Assembly: GCF_001984055.1 (NCBI RefSeq)
Contig: NZ_LYVO01000049.1
Coordinates: 1 to 51,016 of the forward strand
Length of the DNA: 51,016 nt
Source: Variovorax sp. KK3
GTDB lineage: Bacteria > Pseudomonadota > Gammaproteobacteria > Burkholderiales > Burkholderiaceae_C
Direction: 5' to 3'
The number at the start of each line of letters is the position of its first letter. Within the stretch, counting starts at the first letter, position 1. Made by a program: the position numbers and the translations under genes. The notes beneath the pieces are model-generated. The model made no database searches and was not told the DNA's origin. It saw nothing but the letters and a program-made list of their open reading frames with translations. This document shows positions 43,860-51,016 of this stretch, piece by piece.

Positions 43860-44830
43860 ATGACAACACGATGCATCCTCGTCCGCGCCGCGGCGGTGCT
43901 GGCGATGGCCTGTGCCGCGGCCGGCCTGCACGCGCAGACCGCACCCGGCGCGCAGGCGGCGTGGCCCGCACGCCCGGTGCGCGTGCTCGTGCCAGCGGGC
44001 GCCGGCTCGGGTCCCGACGCCCTGTGCCGCCAGGTCACCCAGCGCTTGGGCGACCAGCTCGGCCAGCCCTTCACGCCGGACAACCGCCCCGGCGCGAGCG
44101 GCCACGTCGGCGCCGAGATGGCGGCCAGGGCCGCGGCCGACGGGTACACGCTGGTGTGCGGCGCCTCCAGCACCTTCGTCACCACGCCGCACCTGATGAC
44201 AAAGCTGGCCTACGACCCCAACAAGGACCTGGTGCCGGTGGCGATGCTGGCGCGCGCACACCTGCTGCTGATCGCCAGCCCCGGCGTGCCGGCCGACGAC
44301 CTGCCATCGCTGATCGCCTGGATCAAGTCGAACCCCGGCAAGGTCTCGTATGCGTCGCCGGGCATCGGCTCGAACGCGCACCTGGCCATGGAAGTGTTCA
44401 AGGCCAAGGCAGGGCTGGACATGGTGCACGTGCCCTACAACACGCTGCCGGCGCTGACCGATCTTTCGAGCGGAGGCGTGCAGCTCATGATCGAGCCGAG
44501 CGCGAGCGCCATCCCCTTCATCCGCGACGGCCGGGTCAAGTTGATCGCGGTGGCCAGCCCGACGCCGCTGCCCGAGTTTCCCAAGGCGCGGCTCACCACC
44601 GACACGGTGCCCGGCTTCGAGGTGATCGGCTGGGGCGGCCTGTTCGCGCCGGCGGCCACGCCGCGGCCGAGGTCGACAAGGCGCTGCGGCAGCCCACGCT
44701 GCGCGATGCCTTCGCGCCGCTGGGCTTCGTGCCCTACGACATGGGCCCGGATGCATCGCGTCGCTTCATTCGGACCGAATACGAGCGCTGGGGCGAGGTG
44801 ATCCGCGCCGCGCACATCCGCCTCGAGTAA
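43860..44830 (+). pseudogene. Bug/TctC-family receptor, frameshifted near the C-terminus
   Basis: It starts with a signal peptide ending GLHAQ, after AGGAG seven bases before the ATG. Typical Bug segments follow: PVRVLVPAGAGSGPDALCRQ, NRPGASGHVGAEMAARAAAD and VPYNTLPALTDLSSGGVQLM. After GGLFAPAATP the frame is wrong; the expected C-terminus AEVDKALRQPTLRDAFAPLG, ending in RAAHIRLE, continues in another frame to the stop at 44830. The change lies at about 44660-44666 in a GC-rich stretch and is equivalent to one missing base; the span of 971 bases fits. It may be an assembly error or a real loss of about 55 terminal residues. It heads an operon with an amidohydrolase. Confidence 0.82.
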
Positions 44831-44848
44831 CCGCCGGAGCCAGACCGC

Positions 44849-45880
44849 ATGATCGACAACCTCTTCGTCTTCGACAACGTCATCCACCTGTACGACCTGT
44901 CGGCCGGCAACGTGCGCACCGACCGCGCCGACGCGCTGCCCGCGCGCGACCGCATCCTCGACTACATCCGGGCGCAGGTTCGCGACCCGCGTGCCGCTCC
45001 GGGCGGGCAGCGCGATTTTCAGTGGGACACGCGCTGGAGCGTGGCGCAGATGCACGAGCTGGTGTTCGAGAACTCGATGACCGACATGGCGATGGCCCAG
45101 ACCGTGCCCATGTTCGACTGGTTCAAGGACTGGTATTCGCCGGTACAGACCCAGCACGCCATGGCCGCCGCCTACCCCGATCGCGTGCTCTTCTGCGGTG
45201 GCGTGGACCCCGGCCACCGCGGCCTGGCCGACGCGCTGGAGCAGATCGACCACCAGTCGCAGGCCATGGGTGCGCGCTCCTTCAAGTTCTACAACGGGCA
45301 CGCGAAGCTCAAGGACTGCTGGCGCTGCGACGACGAGAAGCTGGCCTACCCGATGTACGAACGCGCACTCGCCAACGGCGTGCGGGTGCTGCAGTTCCAC
45401 AAGGGCAACCCCTACGGCCTGCAGAACATGGAATGGCTGAGCCCGGTCGACCTGCAGGCACCGGCGCGCGACTTTCCGCAGGCCGACTTCATCGTGCATC
45501 ACCTGGCCCTGCCCTACTTCGAGGAAATGGTGTCGATCGCCACGCGCTTCCCGAACGTGTACCTGTCGCTGGCCGGCTTCATGGCCTTCCATCGCGTGGC
45601 ACCGCGACGCGTGCAGGAGCACATCGGCCGGCTGCTGCAGACGGCCGGGCCCGACAAGATCCTCTGGGGCTCGGAAGCCGCGCTCGCGGGCAATCCGCAG
45701 CCCTACCTCGAAGCCTTCATGGCGCTGCAGATTCCCGACGACCTGCGCGCCGGCTACGGCTACCCGCAGATCACGCGGGACGACCGCCGCAAGATCCTCG
45801 GCGAGAACTTCGCCCGCATCATGGGCGTGGACCTCGACGCCGCGCGGCGCCGGCTGGGCCTGGTGGCGGAGGTGGCGTGA
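44849..45880 (+). CDS. Amidohydrolase-2 family hydrolase or decarboxylase
   Basis: The 343-residue protein resembles the metal-dependent amidohydrolase-2 (ACMSD-like) group: FDNVIHLYD near the start, FKFYNGHAKL, a His in VLQFHKGNP, FIVHHLALPYFEEM and the closing ILWGSEAAL where others have the metal-binding Asp. Here the first motif lacks the usual HxH, with IHLYD instead, so metal ligation may differ. The substrate is not predictable. It follows the receptor by 18 bases and overlaps the next gene as TGATG. Confidence 0.82.
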   Translation: MIDNLFVFDNVIHLYDLSAGNVRTDRADALPARDRILDYIRAQVRDPRAAPGGQRDFQWDTRWSVAQMHELVFENSMTDMAMAQTVPMFDWFKDWYSPVQTQHAMAAAYPDRVLFCGGVDPGHRGLADALEQIDHQSQAMGARSFKFYNGHAKLKDCWRCDDEKLAYPMYERALANGVRVLQFHKGNPYGLQNMEWLSPVDLQAPARDFPQADFIVHHLALPYFEEMVSIATRFPNVYLSLAGFMAFHRVAPRRVQEHIGRLLQTAGPDKILWGSEAALAGNPQPYLEAFMALQIPDDLRAGYGYPQITRDDRRKILGENFARIMGVDLDAARRRLGLVAEVA

Positions 45881-46233
45881 TGGCGCCCGACGTCCAGGCA
45901 CGGGTGCGCGCGCTCGACACGCTGCTGCGATCGCATGCCGGCGGGCTCGAACTGCAGTCCTTCGATGCACGCGGCGTGGCGCGCGTGCGCTTCACCGGCA
46001 TGTGCGTCGGCTGCGAGCTGCGGCCCGTCACCGCGGCGAACGTGGTGGCGCCGGCGTTGCGCGAATTGCCCGGCGTGACGGCCGTGGAGATTGCCGGCGG
46101 CCGCGTGTCGGAGCAGGCGCAGGCCACGCTCGAAGCTTCGGCGGGCTGCGGCGAGCTGGCGGCGGTCCTGCAAGCCGTTCGCCGTTGCGAGCAAGAGCAC
46201 GAACAAGCGCGAGACCCCGAGGAGGACGCATGA
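45880..46233 (+). CDS. NifU-like C-terminal (Nfu-type) CxxC protein
   Basis: The 117-residue protein has a compact alpha/beta domain with VRFTGMCVGCELRPV and LRELPGVTAVEI, matching the Nfu/NifU C-terminal domain. Cys42 and Cys45 are the expected cluster-binding pair. Such domains carry a labile 4Fe-4S cluster to target enzymes. It is wedged between an amidohydrolase and a fumarylacetoacetase-family gene, overlapping both (TGATG and ATGA), so it is expressed with them. An acidic charged tail (EQEHEQARDPEEDA) ends it. Confidence 0.75.
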   Translation: MAPDVQARVRALDTLLRSHAGGLELQSFDARGVARVRFTGMCVGCELRPVTAANVVAPALRELPGVTAVEIAGGRVSEQAQATLEASAGCGELAAVLQAVRRCEQEHEQARDPEEDA

Positions 46234-47210
46234 AGCTGGTCACCTACATCGAACCCGGCGATGCGGCGCATCGCCTCGGCAGCCTGCAAGGCGAGCGAGT
46301 CATCGACCTGCGCCGCGCGTATGCGGCTTCGCTCGCGGACGACCCCTTCGCGGCGGAGATCGCGGCCGTGCGCATCCCGGGCGACATGGTGCGCTTCCTG
46401 GAAGGCGGAACACCATCGATGCAGGCCGCGCGCGAAGCCTGTGCGCACGCGCAGCGCGGCGACGTGCAGCAGTCGCTCGCATGCCGCATCGTGCAGGCGG
46501 TGGACGCGGTGCGCCTGCTGGCGCCGGTGCCACGCCCGCGCAAGATCATCTCGGCCGGCGGCACCTATCGCTCGCACGTCGACGAGGTGCACGCGCAGAA
46601 GGTCAGGCTCGACGTGCCCGACTACCCGCTCGCCTTTCTGAAAATGCCATCAGCCGTGATCGGGCCGGACGCCGACATCGTGCGTTCGCGACTCACCAAA
46701 GAGCTGGATTACGAGATCGAGATCGGCCTGGTCATCGGCACGCGCTGCAAGGACGTGCCCGCGCACGACTGGCGCGCGGTGGTCGCCGGCCTCACCGTAA
46801 CCAACGACGTGAGCATGCGCGACATCATCTTGGCCGAGCAGACGCACGGCATCCACTTCCAGGGCAAGAACCTCGACACCTGCTGCCCCATCGGCCCATG
46901 CATCGCGACGCTCGACGAGGTCGGCGACACGGGAGACTTGGTCATGGAGCTGCGCGTGAACGGCGAAGTGCGGCAGCGCGACACCACCCGCAACATGGTG
47001 CACGACTTCGGCGCCATCGTCGCCTACTGGTCGCGCGTGACACTGGAGCCCGGGGATGTGATCACCACCGGCACGACGGCCGGTGTGGCGGGTTTCAACC
47101 GGCAAAGGCCGGCGTGGCTGCTGAAGCCGGGCGATGTGGTGGAAGCCGAAGTGCAGAACGTGGGGGTGCTGCGAAACCGCGTGGTGGACGAAGTGCTTCG
47201 CGACGGCTGA
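46230..47210 (+). CDS. Fumarylacetoacetate hydrolase-family protein
   Basis: The 326-residue enzyme has the FAH C-terminal fold: KIISAGGTYRSHVDEVHAQK, PLAFLKMPSAVIGPDADIVR, LDYEIEIGLVIG with the metal-binding acidic residues, VTNDVSMRD and GDVITTGTTAGVAGF. Family members hydrolyse or decarboxylate beta-diketones and hydrated oxo acids in ring-cleavage pathways. Its ATG overlaps the NifU-like stop. It is last in the receptor, amidohydrolase, NifU-like, FAH operon, which suggests final cleavage of a dioxo acid. Confidence 0.93.
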   Translation: MKLVTYIEPGDAAHRLGSLQGERVIDLRRAYAASLADDPFAAEIAAVRIPGDMVRFLEGGTPSMQAAREACAHAQRGDVQQSLACRIVQAVDAVRLLAPVPRPRKIISAGGTYRSHVDEVHAQKVRLDVPDYPLAFLKMPSAVIGPDADIVRSRLTKELDYEIEIGLVIGTRCKDVPAHDWRAVVAGLTVTNDVSMRDIILAEQTHGIHFQGKNLDTCCPIGPCIATLDEVGDTGDLVMELRVNGEVRQRDTTRNMVHDFGAIVAYWSRVTLEPGDVITTGTTAGVAGFNRQRPAWLLKPGDVVEAEVQNVGVLRNRVVDEVLRDG

Positions 47211-47261
47211 GCGTCGCGACTCCTGACGCGCCCCATCTCCGCTCACGAGGCCAGAGGAACC

Positions 47262-47280
47262 GCAGGGCAGGCCGCCCTGC
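47262..47280. terminator. Hairpin between convergent FAH and small-protein genes
   Basis: GCAGGGC (47262-47268) pairs with GCCCTGC (47274-47280) around a 5-base loop. It lies 50 bases after the FAH stop and just beyond the end of the minus-strand gene. There is no T-run, so confidence is limited. Confidence 0.4.
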
Positions 47281-47287
47281 AGCGCCT

Positions 47288-47542
47288 TCAGCTCGTCGCG
47301 TTCTTCAGCGACTTCTTCGCCTTTTCCTTCGAGGCGTTCGAGCGGTTCTTGTGATAGCCCGACTTGACGTTGTTCACCGCCTTGCCGACGGGCCCGCTTT
47401 TCTTCGCATCGCTCTCGGCGCGCTTCTGATCGATCTTGTGCTCGGCGGCATCGGTCGCCTCGGAGGCGGCCTTGCCCACCTGGGCGGAAGCGGTGCCCAT
47501 CAGGGCGAGTGCGGTGGCGCAGGCGAAGAGGAATTTTTTCAT
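47288..47542 (-). CDS. Small secreted lysine-rich protein (84 aa)
   Basis: This 84-residue protein has a signal peptide (MKKFLFACATALALMGTASA, cleaved before QVGK) followed by a highly basic, helical mature part rich in Lys and Ala (KIDQKRAESDAKKSG, KSLKNATS). It probably lies in the periplasm. Similar small basic exported proteins occur in related bacteria without a known role; binding to nucleic acid or to acidic surface polymers is possible. The start at 47542 follows from the signal peptide; a longer frame reaches 47674 but is not supported. No clear ribosome binding site is seen. Confidence 0.75.
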   Translation of the reverse strand: MKKFLFACATALALMGTASAQVGKAASEATDAAEHKIDQKRAESDAKKSGPVGKAVNNVKSGYHKNRSNASKEKAKKSLKNATS

Positions 47543-47712
47543 TGCATGGGTGGAGGTTGACATCGTGGCGACGATGGTCGCACCGGCCCCGCCCGCTGCC
47601 CTGTCGGCCGCCCGCCCGAAGCGACGTCGGCACGGCGCTTCGATCGCTTCGAGGCGGCGGTGCTGGCGCGACACTTGCGTCCCGACACCAACCTCCCTTT
47701 CGAAAGCTTCCG

Positions 47713-48519
47713 ATGAGACTCCAGGCCACCTGCAAGATCACCGTGACCGCCAACAGCGACTGCCCGGTCGTCGCGATGCTGCGCCCACGCAGCGGCGAAG
47801 CGCAGTGGATGGTGAGCGAGCGCTACGAACTGCACCCGTGGGTGCCCACCACGGAATACGTCGACAACTACGGCAACCTGTGCCAGCGCCTGAAAATTCC
47901 CCAGGGCGACATGCAGGTCGAGGTCGACATCGTGATGGAAACCGAGGACGCGATCGCCGTCGAGCCGAGCGCCGCCGCCGTGCCGGTCGAGGCGATGCCC
48001 TTCGATGCGCTCCAGTACCTGCTGCAAAGCCGCTACTGCCCCTCCGACAAGATGGAAGACCAGGCGAAGAAGGTGGTGGGCGATGCGCTGCCCGGCTACG
48101 CCCAGGTCGAAGCCATCCGAAGCTGGATCTACGACACCCTGGAATACAAGTACGGCGTGAGCAATGGCACCACCGACGCGCTGGACACGCTGAACGACGG
48201 CGCCGGCGTCTGCCGCGACTTCTCGCACGTGGGCATCAGCCTGTGCCGGGCCCTGCGGATTCCGGCGCGGCTGGTGGTGGGCTACCTGTACCAGCTCGAC
48301 CCGATGGACATGCACGCCTGGTTCGAGGCCTTCGTGGGTGGGCGCTGGTACACCTTCGACGCCACGCAGAAGAAGCCGCGGGGCGGCCGCATCGTCGTGG
48401 CCTACGGCCGCGACGCGGCCGACGTGGCGTTCATTTCCAACTACGGCCCGCTGGAGATGAAAGAGATGATCGTGACGGTGACGAAGGCACCCGTCACGAA
48501 AGCGCCCAAGGCGAAATAG
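47713..48519 (+). CDS. Transglutaminase-like cysteine peptidase family protein
   Basis: The 268-residue protein has an N-terminal beta domain and then a transglutaminase-like core with Cys167 in GAGVCRDFSH, His201 in MHAWFEAF and Asp216 in YTFDAT, the full catalytic triad. Bacterial members act as peptidases or amidases rather than cross-linkers in many cases. No signal peptide is visible, so it is likely cytosolic. It stands alone, converging on the P450 gene across a strong hairpin. The repeat TKAPVTKAPKAK ends the protein. Confidence 0.9.
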   Translation: MRLQATCKITVTANSDCPVVAMLRPRSGEAQWMVSERYELHPWVPTTEYVDNYGNLCQRLKIPQGDMQVEVDIVMETEDAIAVEPSAAAVPVEAMPFDALQYLLQSRYCPSDKMEDQAKKVVGDALPGYAQVEAIRSWIYDTLEYKYGVSNGTTDALDTLNDGAGVCRDFSHVGISLCRALRIPARLVVGYLYQLDPMDMHAWFEAFVGGRWYTFDATQKKPRGGRIVVAYGRDAADVAFISNYGPLEMKEMIVTVTKAPVTKAPKAK

Positions 48520-48524
48520 GCGCC

Positions 48525-48558
48525 GCGGCTGCGCGCCTAGCTGCGGGCGCGCAGCCGC
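48525..48558. terminator. Perfect 12-bp hairpin between convergent genes
   Basis: GCGGCTGCGCGC (48525-48536) pairs perfectly with 48547-48558 across a 10-base loop. It starts six bases after the transglutaminase stop and overlaps the last codons of the P450. No T-run follows on either side; it may act as a bidirectional terminator or protect transcript ends. Confidence 0.5.
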
Positions 48559-49973
48559 ATCTTCAGCCCCACCGGCGACATCGTGAACGCCAGCCGCTCC
48601 TGCACCTCCATGCCGCCGGGGCCGGCCACGTCGACGATGTCGAAGTGGCGCAGCAGCATGGCGGCGACCATCTTGATTTCCGACAGCGCCAGGTAGCGGC
48701 CGGGGCAGGTGCGCGGCCCGGCGCCGAAGGGCATGGCGACGCGCTTGGCCGAGCCCGCGGCGCGGCCCGGGCCGTCGCCGGCCAGCCAGCGCTCGGGCCT
48801 GAAGGCCTGCGGGTCGGCGAAGTTCGCGGCGCTCACGGCACCGGGGCGCATCAGGCACATCACGGGTGTGCCGGCCGGCACCTCGACGCCGTCGACCACC
48901 GTGTCGCGCACGGCCTCTTGAATGAGCAGCGGCGCCACCGGCTTGAGGCGCATGGTTTCGTGCGCGCATGCTTCCACGAAGTCGAGCTGGGCCAGCTGCT
49001 CGTGGGTGGGATGGGCCTCGGCGCCCAGCACGCGGTGCACTTCTTCCGCCGCCCGCTGCGCCGCCTCGGGATGGCGGTGCAGCAGCCAGATCATCCAGGC
49101 CAGGGTGTTGGCCGTGGTGTCCTCGCCGGCCAGCAGCATGGTCAGCATGTTGCCGGACAGGTCTTCGTCGCTCAGGTCGGAGCCGGGCCGGTCGCGCTCG
49201 GCGACCATGGCCTCGATGAGGTTGCGGGGCTGCTCGCGCAGCCCGGGCTCGTCGGCCAGCCGCCGGCGGGCCGCGGCGATGAAGCCGGACACGGCCTCGT
49301 GCACGGCCGCCAGGCCCTCGGCGACGGCCGGGTCGCGCCGCGTCAGCCAGCGCGGCAGCGGCGACAGCACGCGCTTCGCCAGCGCGGGCAGCAGCTTGTC
49401 CAGGTGGGTCTGGATCACCTCTTCGTCCGACTCGATGGTGTTGATGTCGGTGCCGAAGGCCAGGCCGGCGGTCACGTCGACGGTGTAACGCATCAGGTCG
49501 GCCTGCAGGTCGATGGGCTGGGCCGCCTCCGCCGCCCGGCGCCACCGGTTCGCGAAGCGCTCGGTCACCCTGACCAGGGTGGGGTGGAAGGCCTTGATGT
49601 GGGTCGGATCGAGGCCGCGCAGCACCATGGGCCGGTGCCGGCGCCATTCGTCGCCGTTGACAGTGAAGAGGCCGTTGAAGCCCAGCGAACGGGCGGCCGC
49701 GTTGAGCTTGGCGCCGCGCTGGAAGCCATCGGGCCGGTCGCGCAGCACGCCCGCCACCGTCGCCGGGTTGGAGATGACGACGAACTCGCGCGAGGCGATG
49801 CGAAAGCGGTACATCTCGCCGTACTCGTGCGCCCACTGCTCCACCTGCCGGTGCAGGCGTTCGCGCTCGATCTGCAGCGCGTTGCCCAGCAGCGGCAGGC
49901 CGCGCGGGCCGGGCAGTTCGCTGATTCGCCGCGCGGGCTTGTCCGCGCGCGGTTCATCGGAGGTGATCGCCAT
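48537..49973 (-). CDS. Cytochrome P450
   Basis: This 478-residue P450 has a proline-rich entry PGPRGLPLLGNALQ, I-helix LLAGEDTTANTLAW with the acid-alcohol pair for oxygen activation, ETMR as the ExxR motif, FRPERW, and the haem loop PFGAGPRTCPGRYLA with Cys423. Hinge and length are closer to the CYP4/CYP102-like branch than to classical bacterial camphor-type enzymes. No reductase is fused and no ferredoxin gene lies in the window. The start at 49973 is chosen for the AAAGGG stretch upstream; a GTG at 50021 would add 16 residues. The substrate is unknown; hydrophobic acids are common for this branch. Confidence 0.95.
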   Translation of the reverse strand: MAITSDEPRADKPARRISELPGPRGLPLLGNALQIERERLHRQVEQWAHEYGEMYRFRIASREFVVISNPATVAGVLRDRPDGFQRGAKLNAAARSLGFNGLFTVNGDEWRRHRPMVLRGLDPTHIKAFHPTLVRVTERFANRWRRAAEAAQPIDLQADLMRYTVDVTAGLAFGTDINTIESDEEVIQTHLDKLLPALAKRVLSPLPRWLTRRDPAVAEGLAAVHEAVSGFIAAARRRLADEPGLREQPRNLIEAMVAERDRPGSDLSDEDLSGNMLTMLLAGEDTTANTLAWMIWLLHRHPEAAQRAAEEVHRVLGAEAHPTHEQLAQLDFVEACAHETMRLKPVAPLLIQEAVRDTVVDGVEVPAGTPVMCLMRPGAVSAANFADPQAFRPERWLAGDGPGRAAGSAKRVAMPFGAGPRTCPGRYLALSEIKMVAAMLLRHFDIVDVAGPGGMEVQERLAFTMSPVGLKMRLRARS

Positions 49974-50034
49974 CTCGGCCCTTTCGTAGCAGCGTTCCAG
50001 GACGCTCTGCAGGGCGCCCACGAAGCGCGGAATC

Positions 50035-50715
50035 TTAGCTGGCGACTCGGGAATGACCGGCTCCGAAGTGGAAGAACTGGTTGTGCAGCCAGCGGCGCAG
50101 CAGGTCCATGGGCCCGGGCTCGGGCGCCAGCGGCGGCCGCGGCGTCACGCCGCGCTCCATGCGCAGCGCCGGCCGGCCGGGCTCCGGCGCGCAGGCGACG
50201 AAGCCCATGCGCTGCATGAAGCGGATCATCCGGCGGTTGGTGGCCGGCACCTCGGCGAACAGGCGGCGCAGGCCGGCGTCGCGCGCGGCTTCGACCAACT
50301 GCTCGAGCAGTTGGACGGCCAGGCCCTGGCCTTGCCAGATGTCGGCCACGGCGACGGTCAGGGCGGCGGCTGCGTCGGCGCCTTCGCCGCTGAGGGTGTA
50401 GCGTGCCTCGCCGATCAGCTCTTCGTATTGGTCACGCCGCACGGTGGCCACGTACGCGACCTGACGGACGCCGTCGGCGTTGACCAGGTCCACCAGCATG
50501 GCCGGCGAGCAGGCGCCGAAGCCGGGGCCGAAGCGCTCGCCGCGCGAGGCCGGCGACAGCCGGGCGACGAAGCCCGCGAAGCGCACCGTGTCCTCGGGGC
50601 GCACGACGCGGATCAGCGCCGGCGCACCGTTGCGCAGCCGCACTTGGCGGGGCACGCCCACGGCGCGCCGGGTCGCGGCGATGGCTGCAGCCGGTGTGGT
50701 GTTGAACGGTGGCAT
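50035..50715 (-). CDS. GNAT-family N-acetyltransferase
   Basis: The 226-residue protein has a GNAT domain from about residue 35: VRPEDTVRFAGFVARLSPAS, AYVATVRRDQYEELIGEARY and ALTVAVADIWQGQGLAVQLL, where the QGQG loop binds acetyl-CoA. The later ATNRRMIRFMQRMGF completes the fold. The start at 50715 has GGAG six bases upstream; a longer reading to 50808 lacks this. It ends 61 bases before the P450 start on the same strand and may be co-transcribed with it. The substrate is not indicated; similar domains occur as protein lysine acetyltransferases. Confidence 0.88.
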   Translation of the reverse strand: MPPFNTTPAAAIAATRRAVGVPRQVRLRNGAPALIRVVRPEDTVRFAGFVARLSPASRGERFGPGFGACSPAMLVDLVNADGVRQVAYVATVRRDQYEELIGEARYTLSGEGADAAAALTVAVADIWQGQGLAVQLLEQLVEAARDAGLRRLFAEVPATNRRMIRFMQRMGFVACAPEPGRPALRMERGVTPRPPLAPEPGPMDLLRRWLHNQFFHFGAGHSRVAS

Positions 50716-50915
50716 GGGGGGCTCCAACGTCTGCTGAGGGACCGCAAGCTTCGCGCGCGCCGCCCTCGCGGTCCTTAAGCCCGCCTGAAGCGTGCTGAAG
50801 CGCGACATCCGCCACCGATTTCAGAACGTTTAAGCCGCCGCTCGATGACGCCGCGCCGGGCTTCGGCGACAGTCCCGACACGGCCCGCCCGGGCCCGCGC
50901 GACATCCTTCGAACC

Positions 50916-51016
50916 ATGGCCCTCACCGCACCCCGCTACGTCTGCCTGTCCGACCTCCACCTCGGCGCGGCCTACAGCACACTCACCTACGCCGACGCGG
51001 CGGGGCGGCCCGACCC
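50916..51016 (+). CDS. Metallophosphoesterase, N-terminal fragment
   Basis: Only the first 33 codons are in the window. The sequence MALTAPRYVCLSDLHLGA opens with the calcineurin-like phosphoesterase metal motif (D-x-H in SDLHLG). It runs off the right edge. It diverges from the GNAT gene across 200 bases in which I see no other gene. Confidence 0.75.
   Translation, partial: MALTAPRYVCLSDLHLGAAYSTLTYADAAGRPD

Overview
The window is about 51 kb of GC-rich, gene-dense bacterial chromosome. Gene content points to a betaproteobacterium of the Comamonadaceae, probably Variovorax-like: three Bug/TctC-type periplasmic receptors, Liv-type ABC and TRAP importers, a glucarate pathway, and many IclR, LysR, AraC, LacI and Crp regulators each beside a small catabolic operon. 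The genus is inferred from content; no rRNA is present. I see no tRNA, rRNA, insertion sequence, phage gene, integrase or CRISPR array, and no gene-free stretch longer than 300 bases.

Layout. 1-4092 (minus strand): a two-partner secretion operon, reading CHAT-peptidase/TPR protein, TpsB outer-membrane transporter, then the start of a filamentous-haemagglutinin-type TpsA cut by the window edge. 4372-5284 (plus): a DUF2383-like four-helix protein with a strong terminator, and a small unknown protein. 5321-8457 (minus): a membrane-anchored Ser/Thr kinase followed by an OmpA-type lipoprotein. 8597-13784 (plus): a LacI regulator and a D-glucarate operon (Bug receptor, glucarate dehydratase, HpaI-type aldolase, tartronate semialdehyde reductase) with three matching CG-centred operators. 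13799-15085 (minus): a 41-residue membrane protein and a frameshifted HtrA-like protease.

15258-31495 (plus): an IclR regulator and then fourteen closely spaced co-directional genes: DapA-family aldolase/lyase, DhaK, DhaL, TRAP DctP-DctQ-DctM-DctP, FAD oxidoreductase, LivH, a LivM-LivG fusion, LivJ, LivF, a GlcD/D-lactate-dehydrogenase-like flavoprotein and a Gfo/Idh/MocA oxidoreductase. The same palindrome sits in the iclR promoter and upstream of the first operon gene, so this looks like one IclR regulon for a substrate I cannot name. It is the best candidate here for an undescribed pathway.

31617-36248: a GAF protein, then (minus) Crp/Fnr regulator, Bug receptor, amidohydrolase and TSUP permease. 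36388-41280: a LysR regulator divergent from a CoA-transferase / acyl-CoA dehydrogenase / aldehyde dehydrogenase operon. 41339-47210: an HD-GYP-type protein, and an AraC regulator divergent from a frameshifted Bug receptor, amidohydrolase, NifU-like CxxC protein and fumarylacetoacetase-family hydrolase. 47288-51016: a small basic secreted protein, a transglutaminase-like protein, a cytochrome P450, a GNAT acetyltransferase and the start of a metallophosphoesterase.

Most of the window is peripheral catabolism, each module pairing a one-component regulator with a periplasmic receptor and a few enzymes. The left end is different: it is about envelope display and signalling.
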